Shown here: positions 5,551-11,571 of the stretch, in pieces
Position numbering within the stretch: position 1 is the first letter of the stretch
Layout of the letters: the number at the start of each line of letters is the position of its first letter
Made by a program: the position numbers and the translations under genes
Notes under the pieces: generated by a model
The model's database searches: none
Seen by the model: the letters and a program-made list of their open reading frames with translations, nothing else
Told to the model about the DNA's origin: nothing
DNA from: Actinomycetota bacterium
GTDB lineage: Bacteria > Actinomycetota > Thermoleophilia > UBA2241
Direction of reading: 5' to 3'
Assembly: GCA_003132645.1 (NCBI GenBank)
Contig: PKYM01000321.1
Coordinates: 3,244 to 14,814, forward strand
Length of the DNA: 11,571 bases

Positions 5551-5604
5551 AGCATGGGACGCCCTGGTGAGGGGGTCATGAGCGCACTGCATGGGGCGCG
5601 TGAG
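5551..5604 (-). promoter_or_regulatory. Array promoter G: four 11-bp repeats before the acetyltransferase
   Basis: Read leftwards: CTCAC (5604), CATGC (5593), CTCAT (5582), CTCAC (5571) at exact 11-bp steps, 10 nt, then CATGCT (5556-5551), close to the TATGCT of promoter A. Predicted transcription start near 5544, about 30 nt before the ATG. The second half-site is degenerate. Confidence 0.55.
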
Positions 5605-5664
5605 CCGGTGGCGGCGGGCGTCACATCCGCAGGCGCCTGGCGCGTCTCAGGCGACTCGACCTGC

Positions 5665-5836
5665 TAGAGTCTCTTTGAGCAAAGGAGACACCGACTTGAG
5701 AAAGTCACGCTTCACTGAGGACCAGATCACGGCCATTCTGCGTGAGTTCGAGCAGGGCGATACGACGATCGCCGAGCTCTGCTGGGCCCACGGCATCTCC
5801 GAGAACACGCTCTATCGCTGGCGTCGCTCTCATGGC
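5665..5836 (+). mobile_element. Truncated left end of an IS3-type element: orfA N-terminal HTH
   Basis: From TTG 5696 (AAAGGAG 8 nt upstream, TAGAGT -10-like at 5665) the first 47 residues, beginning RKSRFTEDQITAILREFEQ and including IAELCWAHGISENTLYRWR, are the typical helix-turn-helix of IS3-family OrfA transposases. OrfA normally continues with a leucine zipper and OrfB with the DDE integrase; neither is present. After residue 47 similarity to the family stops, but the frame stays open in phase to 6400 and would give a 234-residue fused protein. The likely reading is an old IS insertion that has lost everything beyond its left part. The alternative, a domesticated HTH regulator, is discussed under findings. 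Confidence 0.65.
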
Positions 5837-6013
5837 GAGCGCTGGGCCACCACCAGCGATCCGACGGCGCCGGAGGGGCGCACGCCCGCGACGGTCGCCC
5901 CCGAGGGCAACGAGAACCCTCACGTGTCACATCGCGCCCCGTTGGGTATCGCCATACCGCGCGAAGCGTCTGCGCACGAGCATGGTCTGACCGCGGTCGG
6001 CAGAGGGGGAACC

Positions 6014-6400
6014 ATGACGCAATGGCACAAGGGCGGACTTCCGCTCAGCGACAAAAACCTCGCCGATCTTGCTCTAGGCGACGAGGGCGCTCTGTGTGAG
6101 TGCGCCGGCGTGACCTTTCGCTTCGCGGCCGTGACTGTCGTTTCGCGACACCAGAGTCCGACCGGTCACCACGGTACGGTTGTGCTGACGCTGCGCCAGC
6201 TCGGGGCCCCAGACCCGCACCGCGCCATCGATCTGGTCGACTACGTGGACGTCAACAGGTTCGACGCCGCGGCGAGCGACGATGACCACCTGATCCTCGA
6301 CGAGGCGGGCGAGACCGCGAGTCACGCCGCGCGTCGCTACGTGGGACTCGAACTCTTCCGCCGCGCCGAAGAGCTGGTGGCCGGCAGGCGGGTCGCCTGA
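6014..6400 (+). CDS. Hypothetical protein (128 aa)
   Basis: I do not recognise this gene. It starts at ATG 6014, with AGAGGGGGAA just upstream, and encodes 128 residues beginning MTQWHKGGLPLSD. It looks like a compact alpha/beta domain: strands around VTFRFAAVTVVSRHQ and HGTVVLTLRQLG, an acidic middle (DLVDYVDVNRFDAAASDDDHLI), and a C-terminal helix (SHAARRYVGLELFRRAEELV). It is soluble, with no signal or membrane segment. It lies in phase with the truncated transposase HTH upstream, so a longer fused product cannot be excluded, but the internal ATG with a ribosome site argues for a separate gene. A large hairpin begins directly after its stop. Confidence 0.6.
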   Translation: MTQWHKGGLPLSDKNLADLALGDEGALCECAGVTFRFAAVTVVSRHQSPTGHHGTVVLTLRQLGAPDPHRAIDLVDYVDVNRFDAAASDDDHLILDEAGETASHAARRYVGLELFRRAEELVAGRRVA

Positions 6401-6454
6401 GGCGTCGGGGTCGCCGGCACCCAGACCATCCTCGGCCGGTCTGGGTCCGACGCC
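6401..6454 (+). terminator. Two-part hairpin directly after a stop codon
   Basis: The outer arms GGCGTCGG (6401-6408) and CCGACGCC (6447-6454) and the inner arms ACCCAGACC (6419-6427) and GGTCTGGGT (6438-6446) nest, for 17 paired positions with a one-sided 10-nt bulge. It begins at the base after the TGA of the hypothetical gene. No T-run follows, but its strength and place suggest termination or 3' end protection. Confidence 0.55.
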
Positions 6455-6487
6455 CGAGTTGCCGATTCGTCGTCTGCTTGTCGATCT

Positions 6488-6541
6488 CTCATCTCGATCT
6501 GTCCAAAGGCACACAGGTTTCTCACCTCCATCCCCGATGAT
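6488..6541 (+). promoter_or_regulatory. Array promoter F: four 11-bp repeats before the second STAS gene
   Basis: CTCAT (6488), CTGTC (6499), CACAC (6510) and CTCAC (6521) at exact 11-bp steps, 10 nt, then GATGAT (6536-6541) as the -10. Transcription would begin near 6548, about 45 nt before the ATG at 6595. The CTGTC half-site equals the first five bases of the E. coli Pho-box repeat CTGTCAT. Confidence 0.5.
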
Positions 6542-6594
6542 GGTCCCTTGCCGACCCGCCTCGGCGGTTCGCAAGCCAGAGAAGGAGGGCGAGG

Positions 6595-7022
6595 ATGGAG
6601 GCCACGACCGCCGGCGACGCACGCGATGCGATCGTTCGTGACGCGGCGTGCGCGAGCAGGCAGGCGTCTTCGCCGGCGATCCCGTTCAGCCTGAGCGTCG
6701 TCTGGCCGGCGCAAGGACTCGCCGTCGTGGTTCCTCGGGGCGAGTCGACGCCTTCACTGCCCCGCGCTTCAGGGCTGCCGTAGCGGGCTGCCTGGACGAC
6801 GGCGCCGGTGCGCTCGTCATCGACTTGTCGTGGGTGTCGTTTCTCGACGCGTCGGGTCTGGCCGTGGCGGTCTACGCGGCCCGACGTCTGGGTGCGCGTC
6901 GGACGGCCATAGTCTGTCCGTTTCCGCATATCGCGCGCGTCTTCAGGATCTGTGGCCTGGAGCGCGTGCTTGCGATCTGCGAGTCGCGTGAGGCAGCCCT
7001 GCGGTCGTACCTGGCCGACTAG
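6595..7022 (+). pseudogene. STAS-domain gene broken by a one-base deletion
   Basis: ATG 6595 has a strong ribosome site (GAAGGAGG) and opens the frame MEATTAGDARDA... to the first STAS strand LAVVVPRGE. At 6742-6744 the frame then shifts: the intact neighbour gene reads cggggcgaggtcga, whereas here it is cggggcgagtcga, one G short. The old frame ends at a TAG (6781-6783). The remaining domain (VDAFTAPRFRAAV... to RVFRICGLERVLAICESREAALR) continues open in the -1 frame to 7022. Restoring one base gives 142 residues, close to the 138 of the paralogue at 4529. Unlike it, this copy has D-A-S-G, keeping one phosphorylatable Ser. The cause may be a real mutation or an assembly error. Its stop overlaps that of the convergent gene. 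Confidence 0.8.
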
Positions 7023-7834
7023 GTTGCGGGGCTCGTGGCGCGGGCGCGGGAGTCGGCGCGGTCGTGCTCGCCGACACCCACCGACAGCCCGTGGACAAAC
7101 GGGTACGCTTTGACGAGAAGGTCGTCCCAGCTTGCGGCAAAGCGCCGAGCCGTGGCTGGTGAGGGGACTCCGGCCCGCCCGGCCCGCCAGGCGTCGTAGC
7201 GAGCGACGCTCGGGTAGCGCCCGAGCTCGCGCCAGGCCGCGGCAATGGCCGCGATCACGTCGTCGAGGCTGTAGGTCGTCGGCGGACCGCCGCCGCGATT
7301 GGTGGGCAGGCCGGCCCTGACGAGCGCTCTTCTCCAGCCGCCGAACCTCCGCATGGCGACCTGCGTTCCCGGCCACGGGCGCCCGTCGCGGTCCCTTCCT
7401 CGGGCCCATCGCCGATAGGCGTCGTGGCCCATCGGCGAGGCCAGGCTGGGCGCCGCCTCACGCAGCGCCGCGATGAGGTCCTGGTCTGAGTAGCGCGGAC
7501 CGGGGGTCCGCCGCGGCCGGCGCAGCAGAGCGGCGTCAGGCACTTCGGCACTGACGAGTCGCCGCACATGGCGCTCGCGAAGGCCGAGCTGCCCGGCCAC
7601 CTCGGCGTCGTTGCGCAGGCGCAGGAACGCTTCGGCGATTTCAGCCTCGCGCCCCCTGACCGCCGCCAGGTAGCGGCGTTCCGAGATCGGCACGGCGGGG
7701 ATCTCGTAGCGTGCCAGCAGGAGCCGGACCCATTCTCTCGAGATGCCGAGTCGCCGTCCGATCTCACGGCAGCTGAGGCCTCGCTCATAGAGCTCAGTGA
7801 GCCGCACGCGACGCGGGTCGGCCTCCGACGTCAT
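7019..7834 (-). CDS. HTH protein with two homing-endonuclease-associated (HNH-repeat) domains
   Basis: A 271-residue soluble protein, probably DNA-binding. Residues 8-45 (LTELYERGLSCREIGRRLGISREWVRLLLARY) form a helix-turn-helix like region 4 of sigma factors or a resolvase; residues 63-97 look like a second, weaker HTH. Two copies of the homing-endonuclease-associated repeat follow, at about 115-177 (DLIAALREAAPSL ... MRRFGGWRRALVRAGL) and 187-247 (DVIAAIAAAWRELGRYPSVARYDAWR ... RRFAASWDDLLVKAY). These repeats usually sit beside HNH nucleases and bind DNA, but no HNH motif is present here. The basic, arginine-rich character fits DNA binding. The ATG at 7834 has no clear ribosome site and overlaps (ATGA) the stop of a 33-codon ORF. 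The function is unknown; transcription factor is the simplest guess. Confidence 0.72.
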   Translation of the reverse strand: MTSEADPRRVRLTELYERGLSCREIGRRLGISREWVRLLLARYEIPAVPISERRYLAAVRGREAEIAEAFLRLRNDAEVAGQLGLRERHVRRLVSAEVPDAALLRRPRRTPGPRYSDQDLIAALREAAPSLASPMGHDAYRRWARGRDRDGRPWPGTQVAMRRFGGWRRALVRAGLPTNRGGGPPTTYSLDDVIAAIAAAWRELGRYPSVARYDAWRAGRAGVPSPATARRFAASWDDLLVKAYPFVHGLSVGVGEHDRADSRARATSPAT

Positions 7835-7932
7835 GATCGACCGTCGAGGTCGGTCTGGCCGTGGAACTCGCCTGAAGGTCTGGTGTGGCGGTCAGAGAGG
7901 TCGAACTGAATGAGGACACGCGTCTTGTTCAC
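7831..7932 (-). CDS. 33-codon ORF overlapping the HTH/HNH-repeat gene
   Basis: GTG 7932 opens a frame beginning MNKTRVLIQFDLSDRH and ending LDGRS, with its TGA lying inside the ATGA at the start of the next gene. About 24 of 33 third positions are G or C. The upstream GCGGGGTGG is a modest ribosome site at short spacing. The same frame is open back to TTG 7959, almost at the predicted transcription start of array promoter C, so a leaderless longer form is possible. No family is recognised. As the following gene has no ribosome site of its own, coupling through this ORF is plausible. Confidence 0.35.
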   Translation of the reverse strand: MNKTRVLIQFDLSDRHTRPSGEFHGQTDLDGRS

Positions 7933-7964
7933 TGCCACCCCGCTCGTCTTCGCTGTCAAGGCAC

Positions 7965-7996
7965 CGTATAGCCCAGGCGGGTTAGCTTCGCGTTAG
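7965..7996 (-). promoter_or_regulatory. Array promoter C: two 11-bp repeats before the HTH/HNH-repeat gene
   Basis: Read leftwards: CTAAC (7996), 6 nt, CTAAC (7985), 10 nt ending GGGC, then TATACG (7970-7965). The response-regulator promoter has the same spacing, the same GGGC and the same TATAC. Predicted start near 7958. It lies in the gene-free stretch 7933-8286. Confidence 0.6.
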
Positions 7997-8075
7997 CGAG
8001 CGTCGGGGGAGCGGCACGGACGGCGCCGGGGCCGGCACCCATCTCGTAACAGGCCTCTCTTCGAACCCTCATCAT

Positions 8076-8223
8076 CCCTTCGCTGCGGCGCGTTACTTTC
8101 GCCCTGTGGCCTTCGGGGCCACGGCAACGGCGACAGGTCCGGCCCGTCCTGTCGCTGCCTGCCGGCTCTCGGCCGGCTCGATGCAGCGGTAGGTCGGTAG
8201 CGTTAGTCAGCAGCGAAAGGAGG
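8076..8223 (+). ncRNA. Candidate structured RNA leader before the phosphoesterase gene
   Basis: TTCGCTGC (8079-8086) can pair with GCAGCGAA (8210-8217), closing a region that holds three hairpins: GTGGCC/GGCCAC (8106-8111 and 8117-8122), GCGACAGG/CCTGTCGC (8130-8137 and 8148-8155), and GCCGGC/GCCGGC (8161-8166 and 8172-8177). The last may be extended by GCTGC/GCAGC (8154-8158 and 8183-8187), which competes with the second hairpin. The 3' arm of the closing stem runs into AAAGGAGG (8216-8223), which has no start codon at the right distance. It resembles no riboswitch class I can name. The rest of 7933-8286 holds only array promoter C. Confidence 0.35.
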
Positions 8224-8286
8224 GCGCAGACGAGGCGCCACCCGGCGCGGGTCGAGAAAGAAGATGCTCTTTGTACGGGAGAGACG

Positions 8287-10137
8287 ATGGAGGGAAACGT
8301 GAACAGGATGTTGCGGGTAACGGCGGCGGCAAGCGGCGTGGCTCTGGCTGCGGCCGTCGCTTTGACTGCATTGCTCGGTTCGTCTGCGGCCGTCGCGTCG
8401 GTCGCTTCGAAGGCTTCGGCCCGCGCCGTCGTACCGACTCAGACGGTCGCCCGCGTCGCCAAGACCACCACCAAGCCGTGGTCGTTTGCCATAGAGGCGG
8501 ACACGCAATGGACCACCCCGGACGACGGCAAAAACCCGAATACCTGCTCGGTGGACATCGCCCGGCAGCTCGACTCGCAGTTCATCGGCAGGGGCGTCAG
8601 GTTCGTCGTCGAGGTCGGCGACCTCGTGGACCAGACTGGTGCCCCCGACCCCGCCAAGGTGGCCCAGGCAGAAGACACCCGGGCGGTCTTTGCCCAGGAG
8701 CTCTACAACGCCGGCATCGGCTTCTACCCGCTGGTCGGCAACCACGACGACGGCGCCGTCGCGGCGGCCGAGTTCACCAAGATCTACCCGCAGACTCAGA
8801 ACGCGATGATGAACGAAACGCCCGCTGGTGCGTTTACAGTGACGAACCCGGACGCGCTCACCCAGCCGTTCCCGGTCAAGTCGGGTGGGCCGTTCCAGGT
8901 GGGGACGATCTCCGCCAGCCCCGCCGCGCCCGGCGGCTTCGCGGGGCTCGAGTATGCCTTCGACTACAAGAACGCGCGCTTCGTGTTCCTCGATCAGTTC
9001 ACCGCGAACGCCACGGCGCACGAAGCCATCGACAACGACGACGTGGACTGGATGAACGGGCAGCTCTCAGGGCGACCGAAGGGCACCCAGGCGTTCGTGT
9101 TCGGCCACAAGGGCCTCATCACCCAGAACCACGTCGACACGCTGTTCGGCAGCGACCCCACGGCTCAGCCGGCGCTGCAGAACAGCTTCGTGAGCGATCT
9201 GGCCAAGAACGGCGTGCGCTACTACATCGGCGGCCACGACCACATGTACAACCGGGCCGTCGTCGCCAGCCCCGACGGCGCGTCGAGCGTGCAGGACATC
9301 GTGTCGGCCTCCGACGCCTCGAAGTTCTACATCCCGTTCGGCTCGGCGGGCTACGCCCAGCGCTCGGTCGACCCGATCACCAAGGCCGTCTCGACGACCG
9401 GCACGCTGGCTTCCGCCGATCCCACGCAGACCAACGACTACATCTACAACACGCTGGTGGCCGGCGGCACCACACGCGAGACGCCGCTTGCCCAGGAGCT
9501 CAACCGCGTCGGCTACTTCATCGTCACGGTCGATGGCGCCAACGTGACGGTCGACTACTACTCGGCTGAGGTCGACCCGACGCTGACGAGCGGAGAGTAC
9601 TTGCTGAGCACCACCCCCAAGATGACCTTCGTCAAGCGCGAGAGCTTTGGTTACGGCCTCAACGGCAAGGAATTCTTTGTGTCGCAGGGTCACTCCTACA
9701 AGAGCGTGGTCGACCACTTCCGCGGCACCACCGCGCGGATCCTGGGCGGCGTCAACGGCAGTGTCGCCACCGACGCCGCCGGCCGCAAGCTCACCAAGGA
9801 TGTCGACACCGGCTGGAGCGCCGCGAATCGTGGCCTCGAGAGCAACGTCCTCAACCTCTGGGGTCTGGCCGACGTCGGCAGAGACCACACCGACACCTAC
9901 GCCCTCTCGATGAGCTTCAACGGCCATATGCACCGCCACGGGCACGGCATGCTGGCCGCCAGGAAGGCAAACGGCAAGTGGGTCAACGCGGTCGATCTGA
10001 ACGTCGGCGGTGCCAAGCGGTTCGTCCACGGCCCCTGGAAGGCCAAGTACGGCCTCGGCACCTTCGGCATCGATCGGCGCTCACACACCGTGTGGGCGGT
10101 CGTCGACCACGCCGGCCAGTTTGCAGTCACCCGGTAG
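8287..10137 (+). CDS. Secreted calcineurin-like metallophosphoesterase
   Basis: A 616-residue exported phosphoesterase. The N-terminus (MLRVTAAASGVALAAAVALT, then ...SSAAVASVA) is a signal peptide with cleavage near residues 36-38. The metallophosphatase motifs follow in order: Asp72 in ADTQW (Gln in place of the usual motif I His), GDLVD (111-115), GNHDD (151-155), GHKG with His274, and GHDHMYNR (316-323). These bind two metal ions and hydrolyse phosphate esters outside the cell. A C-terminal beta-rich region (about 410-616) resembles no domain I can name and may bind substrate or the wall. The start may be ATG 8287 (GGGAG upstream) or GTG 8299 (GGAGGG 4 nt upstream). The next genes are the PhoB/PhoR-like pair, which fits phosphate scavenging, although no clear Pho-box array was found in front. 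Confidence 0.88.
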   Translation: MEGNVNRMLRVTAAASGVALAAAVALTALLGSSAAVASVASKASARAVVPTQTVARVAKTTTKPWSFAIEADTQWTTPDDGKNPNTCSVDIARQLDSQFIGRGVRFVVEVGDLVDQTGAPDPAKVAQAEDTRAVFAQELYNAGIGFYPLVGNHDDGAVAAAEFTKIYPQTQNAMMNETPAGAFTVTNPDALTQPFPVKSGGPFQVGTISASPAAPGGFAGLEYAFDYKNARFVFLDQFTANATAHEAIDNDDVDWMNGQLSGRPKGTQAFVFGHKGLITQNHVDTLFGSDPTAQPALQNSFVSDLAKNGVRYYIGGHDHMYNRAVVASPDGASSVQDIVSASDASKFYIPFGSAGYAQRSVDPITKAVSTTGTLASADPTQTNDYIYNTLVAGGTTRETPLAQELNRVGYFIVTVDGANVTVDYYSAEVDPTLTSGEYLLSTTPKMTFVKRESFGYGLNGKEFFVSQGHSYKSVVDHFRGTTARILGGVNGSVATDAAGRKLTKDVDTGWSAANRGLESNVLNLWGLADVGRDHTDTYALSMSFNGHMHRHGHGMLAARKANGKWVNAVDLNVGGAKRFVHGPWKAKYGLGTFGIDRRSHTVWAVVDHAGQFAVTR

Positions 10138-10182
10138 GCAGCACCACTCATCGGCGGTCGTCGACACCGACGCACCGTCCCG

Positions 10183-10216
10183 GCGGGCCGCCTCCAGCTT
10201 CGGCGGGGCGGCCCGC
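10183..10216 (+). terminator. Strong hairpin between phosphoesterase and regulator genes
   Basis: GCGGGCCGCC (10183-10192) and GGCGGCCCGC (10207-10216) make a perfect 10-bp stem with a 14-nt loop, 45 nt after the phosphoesterase stop. There is no T-run. It separates that gene from the regulator promoter, so the regulator pair is probably transcribed on its own. Confidence 0.5.
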
Positions 10217-10245
10217 ACCCCGGGCGCGCCGATCAGGACTACCAG

Positions 10246-10277
10246 CTCACAGACTCCTAACACAGCCGGGCTATACT
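10246..10277 (+). promoter_or_regulatory. Array promoter D: two 11-bp repeats before the response regulator
   Basis: CTCAC (10246), 6 nt, CTAAC (10257), 10 nt ending GGGC, then TATACT (10272-10277), the best -10 of all the arrays. There is no TTGACA-like -35; the repeats occupy that place. Predicted start near 10284, about 32 nt before the ATG. It suggests that the regulator controls its own gene. Confidence 0.65.
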
Positions 10278-10315
10278 TGCCAGCGGTGTACCGGGGCAAC
10301 GTTGTGAGGGGAGCC

Positions 10316-11020
<705 letters not shown>

Positions 11021-11023
11021 GTC

Positions 11024-11571
11024 ATGCGTCACACCCGGCTGTTCTGGAAGCTCTACATCACTTATCTCGTCGCCGTCGTCCTGTGCGCGGGCGTGGTCGG
11101 CTGGTTTGCCGTGGGCACCGCCGGCAACCTCTACAGGGCGCAGGCCTTCAAGGACCTGACGTCGCGCGCCGAGCTCGTTCGCGGCCAGGTGACACCCCTG
11201 CTCGGCCGGCCCGCCCAGCTTGAGGCGCTCGTCAAGGCGATCGGCACCAGAGCCGACACGAGACTCACGCTGATCGCCGGGCCCGACGGCAGCGTCGGCG
11301 CCACCGGCCAGGTGCTCGCCGACTCCGAGGCCGACCCGGCCACCATGCCCAATCACGACACGCCCTCCCGCCCCGAGGTGCAGACCGCCCTCGCCGGCGG
11401 CACGGCGCATGTGGCGCGTTTCAGCGACACGCTCAAGGAACGCATGCTGTACGTCGCCGTCCCGGTGTTCGACTCGAGCCACCAGGTCACGGCGGTGATC
11501 CGCACGGCGCTGCCGCTCACCCAGGTCAACCTGGCGCTCGACAACATGACCCGGCGCATCGTCTTCGGCAC
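11024..11571 (+). CDS. PhoR-like sensor histidine kinase, N-terminal part (3' end outside window)
   Basis: The first 182 residues of a membrane histidine kinase. ATG 11024 starts 3 nt after the regulator stop; the stretch RHTRLFWKLYITYLVAVV begins one membrane helix (about residues 10-32). An extracytoplasmic sensor domain follows. It contains VLADSEADPATMPNHDTPSRP and RPEVQTALAGG, which follow the pattern (x-x-ADS-x-x-D-P-x-x-M-x-N-H, then RPE) seen in PhoR/PnpS-type phosphate sensor kinases. The second helix, HAMP/PAS, the phosphorylated His and the ATPase domain lie beyond the window, so function as a kinase is inferred from the partner regulator and this sensor pattern. Confidence 0.87.
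   Translation, partial: MRHTRLFWKLYITYLVAVVLCAGVVGWFAVGTAGNLYRAQAFKDLTSRAELVRGQVTPLLGRPAQLEALVKAIGTRADTRLTLIAGPDGSVGATGQVLADSEADPATMPNHDTPSRPEVQTALAGGTAHVARFSDTLKERMLYVAVPVFDSSHQVTAVIRTALPLTQVNLALDNMTRRIVFG

Noticed and set aside
5908..5945. Possible array before the 6014 gene (CAACG, CTCAC, CATCG at 11-bp steps)
   Set aside because: Only one good half-site, and no -10 at the required distance (TATCGC is 2 nt too far).
6736..6750. Programmed -1 frameshift in the second STAS gene
   Set aside because: There is no slippery heptamer and no need for a fusion; exactly one base is missing relative to the paralogue, so deletion or assembly error is simpler.
7952..7972. Rightward promoter with TATAGC for the phosphoesterase gene
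   Set aside because: The CTGTC nearby is 9 rather than 10 nt away and is single; the same bases serve better as the leftward promoter C.
8210..8286. AAAGGAGG at 8216-8223 as ribosome site of a gene, and the 12-codon ORF at 8263
   Set aside because: No ATG, GTG or TTG lies 5-10 nt downstream; the short ORF has no ribosome site and overlaps the phosphoesterase start.

Overview
This is a GC-rich, gene-dense bacterial chromosome segment, probably from an actinomycete-like, perhaps deep-branching lineage. The lineage is inferred only from base composition, strong GGAGG ribosome sites, GTG/TTG starts and a signal peptidase of actinobacterial style; no rRNA or other marker is present.

Layout. Positions 1-2297 read rightwards: the tail of an NRAMP-type metal transporter, a universal stress protein, a type I signal peptidase and a HAD phosphatase. 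Facing them (3303-2373, leftwards) is a small operon: a 31-codon leader ORF, a DUF2007 protein and a helix-hairpin-helix glycosylase-like protein. From 3.4 to 7.9 kb lies an accessory stretch: two unknown small proteins (leftwards), a STAS-domain protein, a GNAT acetyltransferase (leftwards), the truncated left end of an IS3-type element, a hypothetical gene, a second STAS gene broken by a one-base deletion, and a leftward HTH protein with two HNH-associated repeats. The right end (8.2-11.57 kb) carries a structured leader, a secreted calcineurin-like phosphoesterase, and a PhoB-like response regulator followed after 3 nt by its PhoR-like histidine kinase, which runs off the window.

Main discovery. 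At least seven transcription units carry, directly upstream and in the matching orientation, tandem 5-bp half-sites (mostly CTCAC or CTAAC, variants CTGAC, CTGTC, CACAC) repeated every 11 bp. The last half-site is always exactly 10 nt before a -10-like hexamer. This is the architecture of a PhoB/PhoP-type Pho box (11-bp direct repeats replacing the -35). One site sits in front of the response regulator itself, which suggests autoregulation. The others precede DUF2007/HhH, the unknown two-gene unit, both STAS genes, the acetyltransferase and the HTH-HNH-repeat gene. The simplest reading is a local regulon of the PhoB-like regulator, or of another OmpR-family regulator, covering stress, signalling and DNA-binding genes. 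No clear array was found before the phosphoesterase, whose leader instead looks like a branched RNA.

Other notable points: two genes with no ribosome site of their own start inside the stop codon of a small upstream ORF (TGATG and ATGA junctions); the intact STAS protein lacks the usual phosphorylatable residue; and the HhH protein keeps the glycosylase aspartate but lacks the lyase lysine. No tRNA, rRNA, CRISPR array or intact mobile element was seen.
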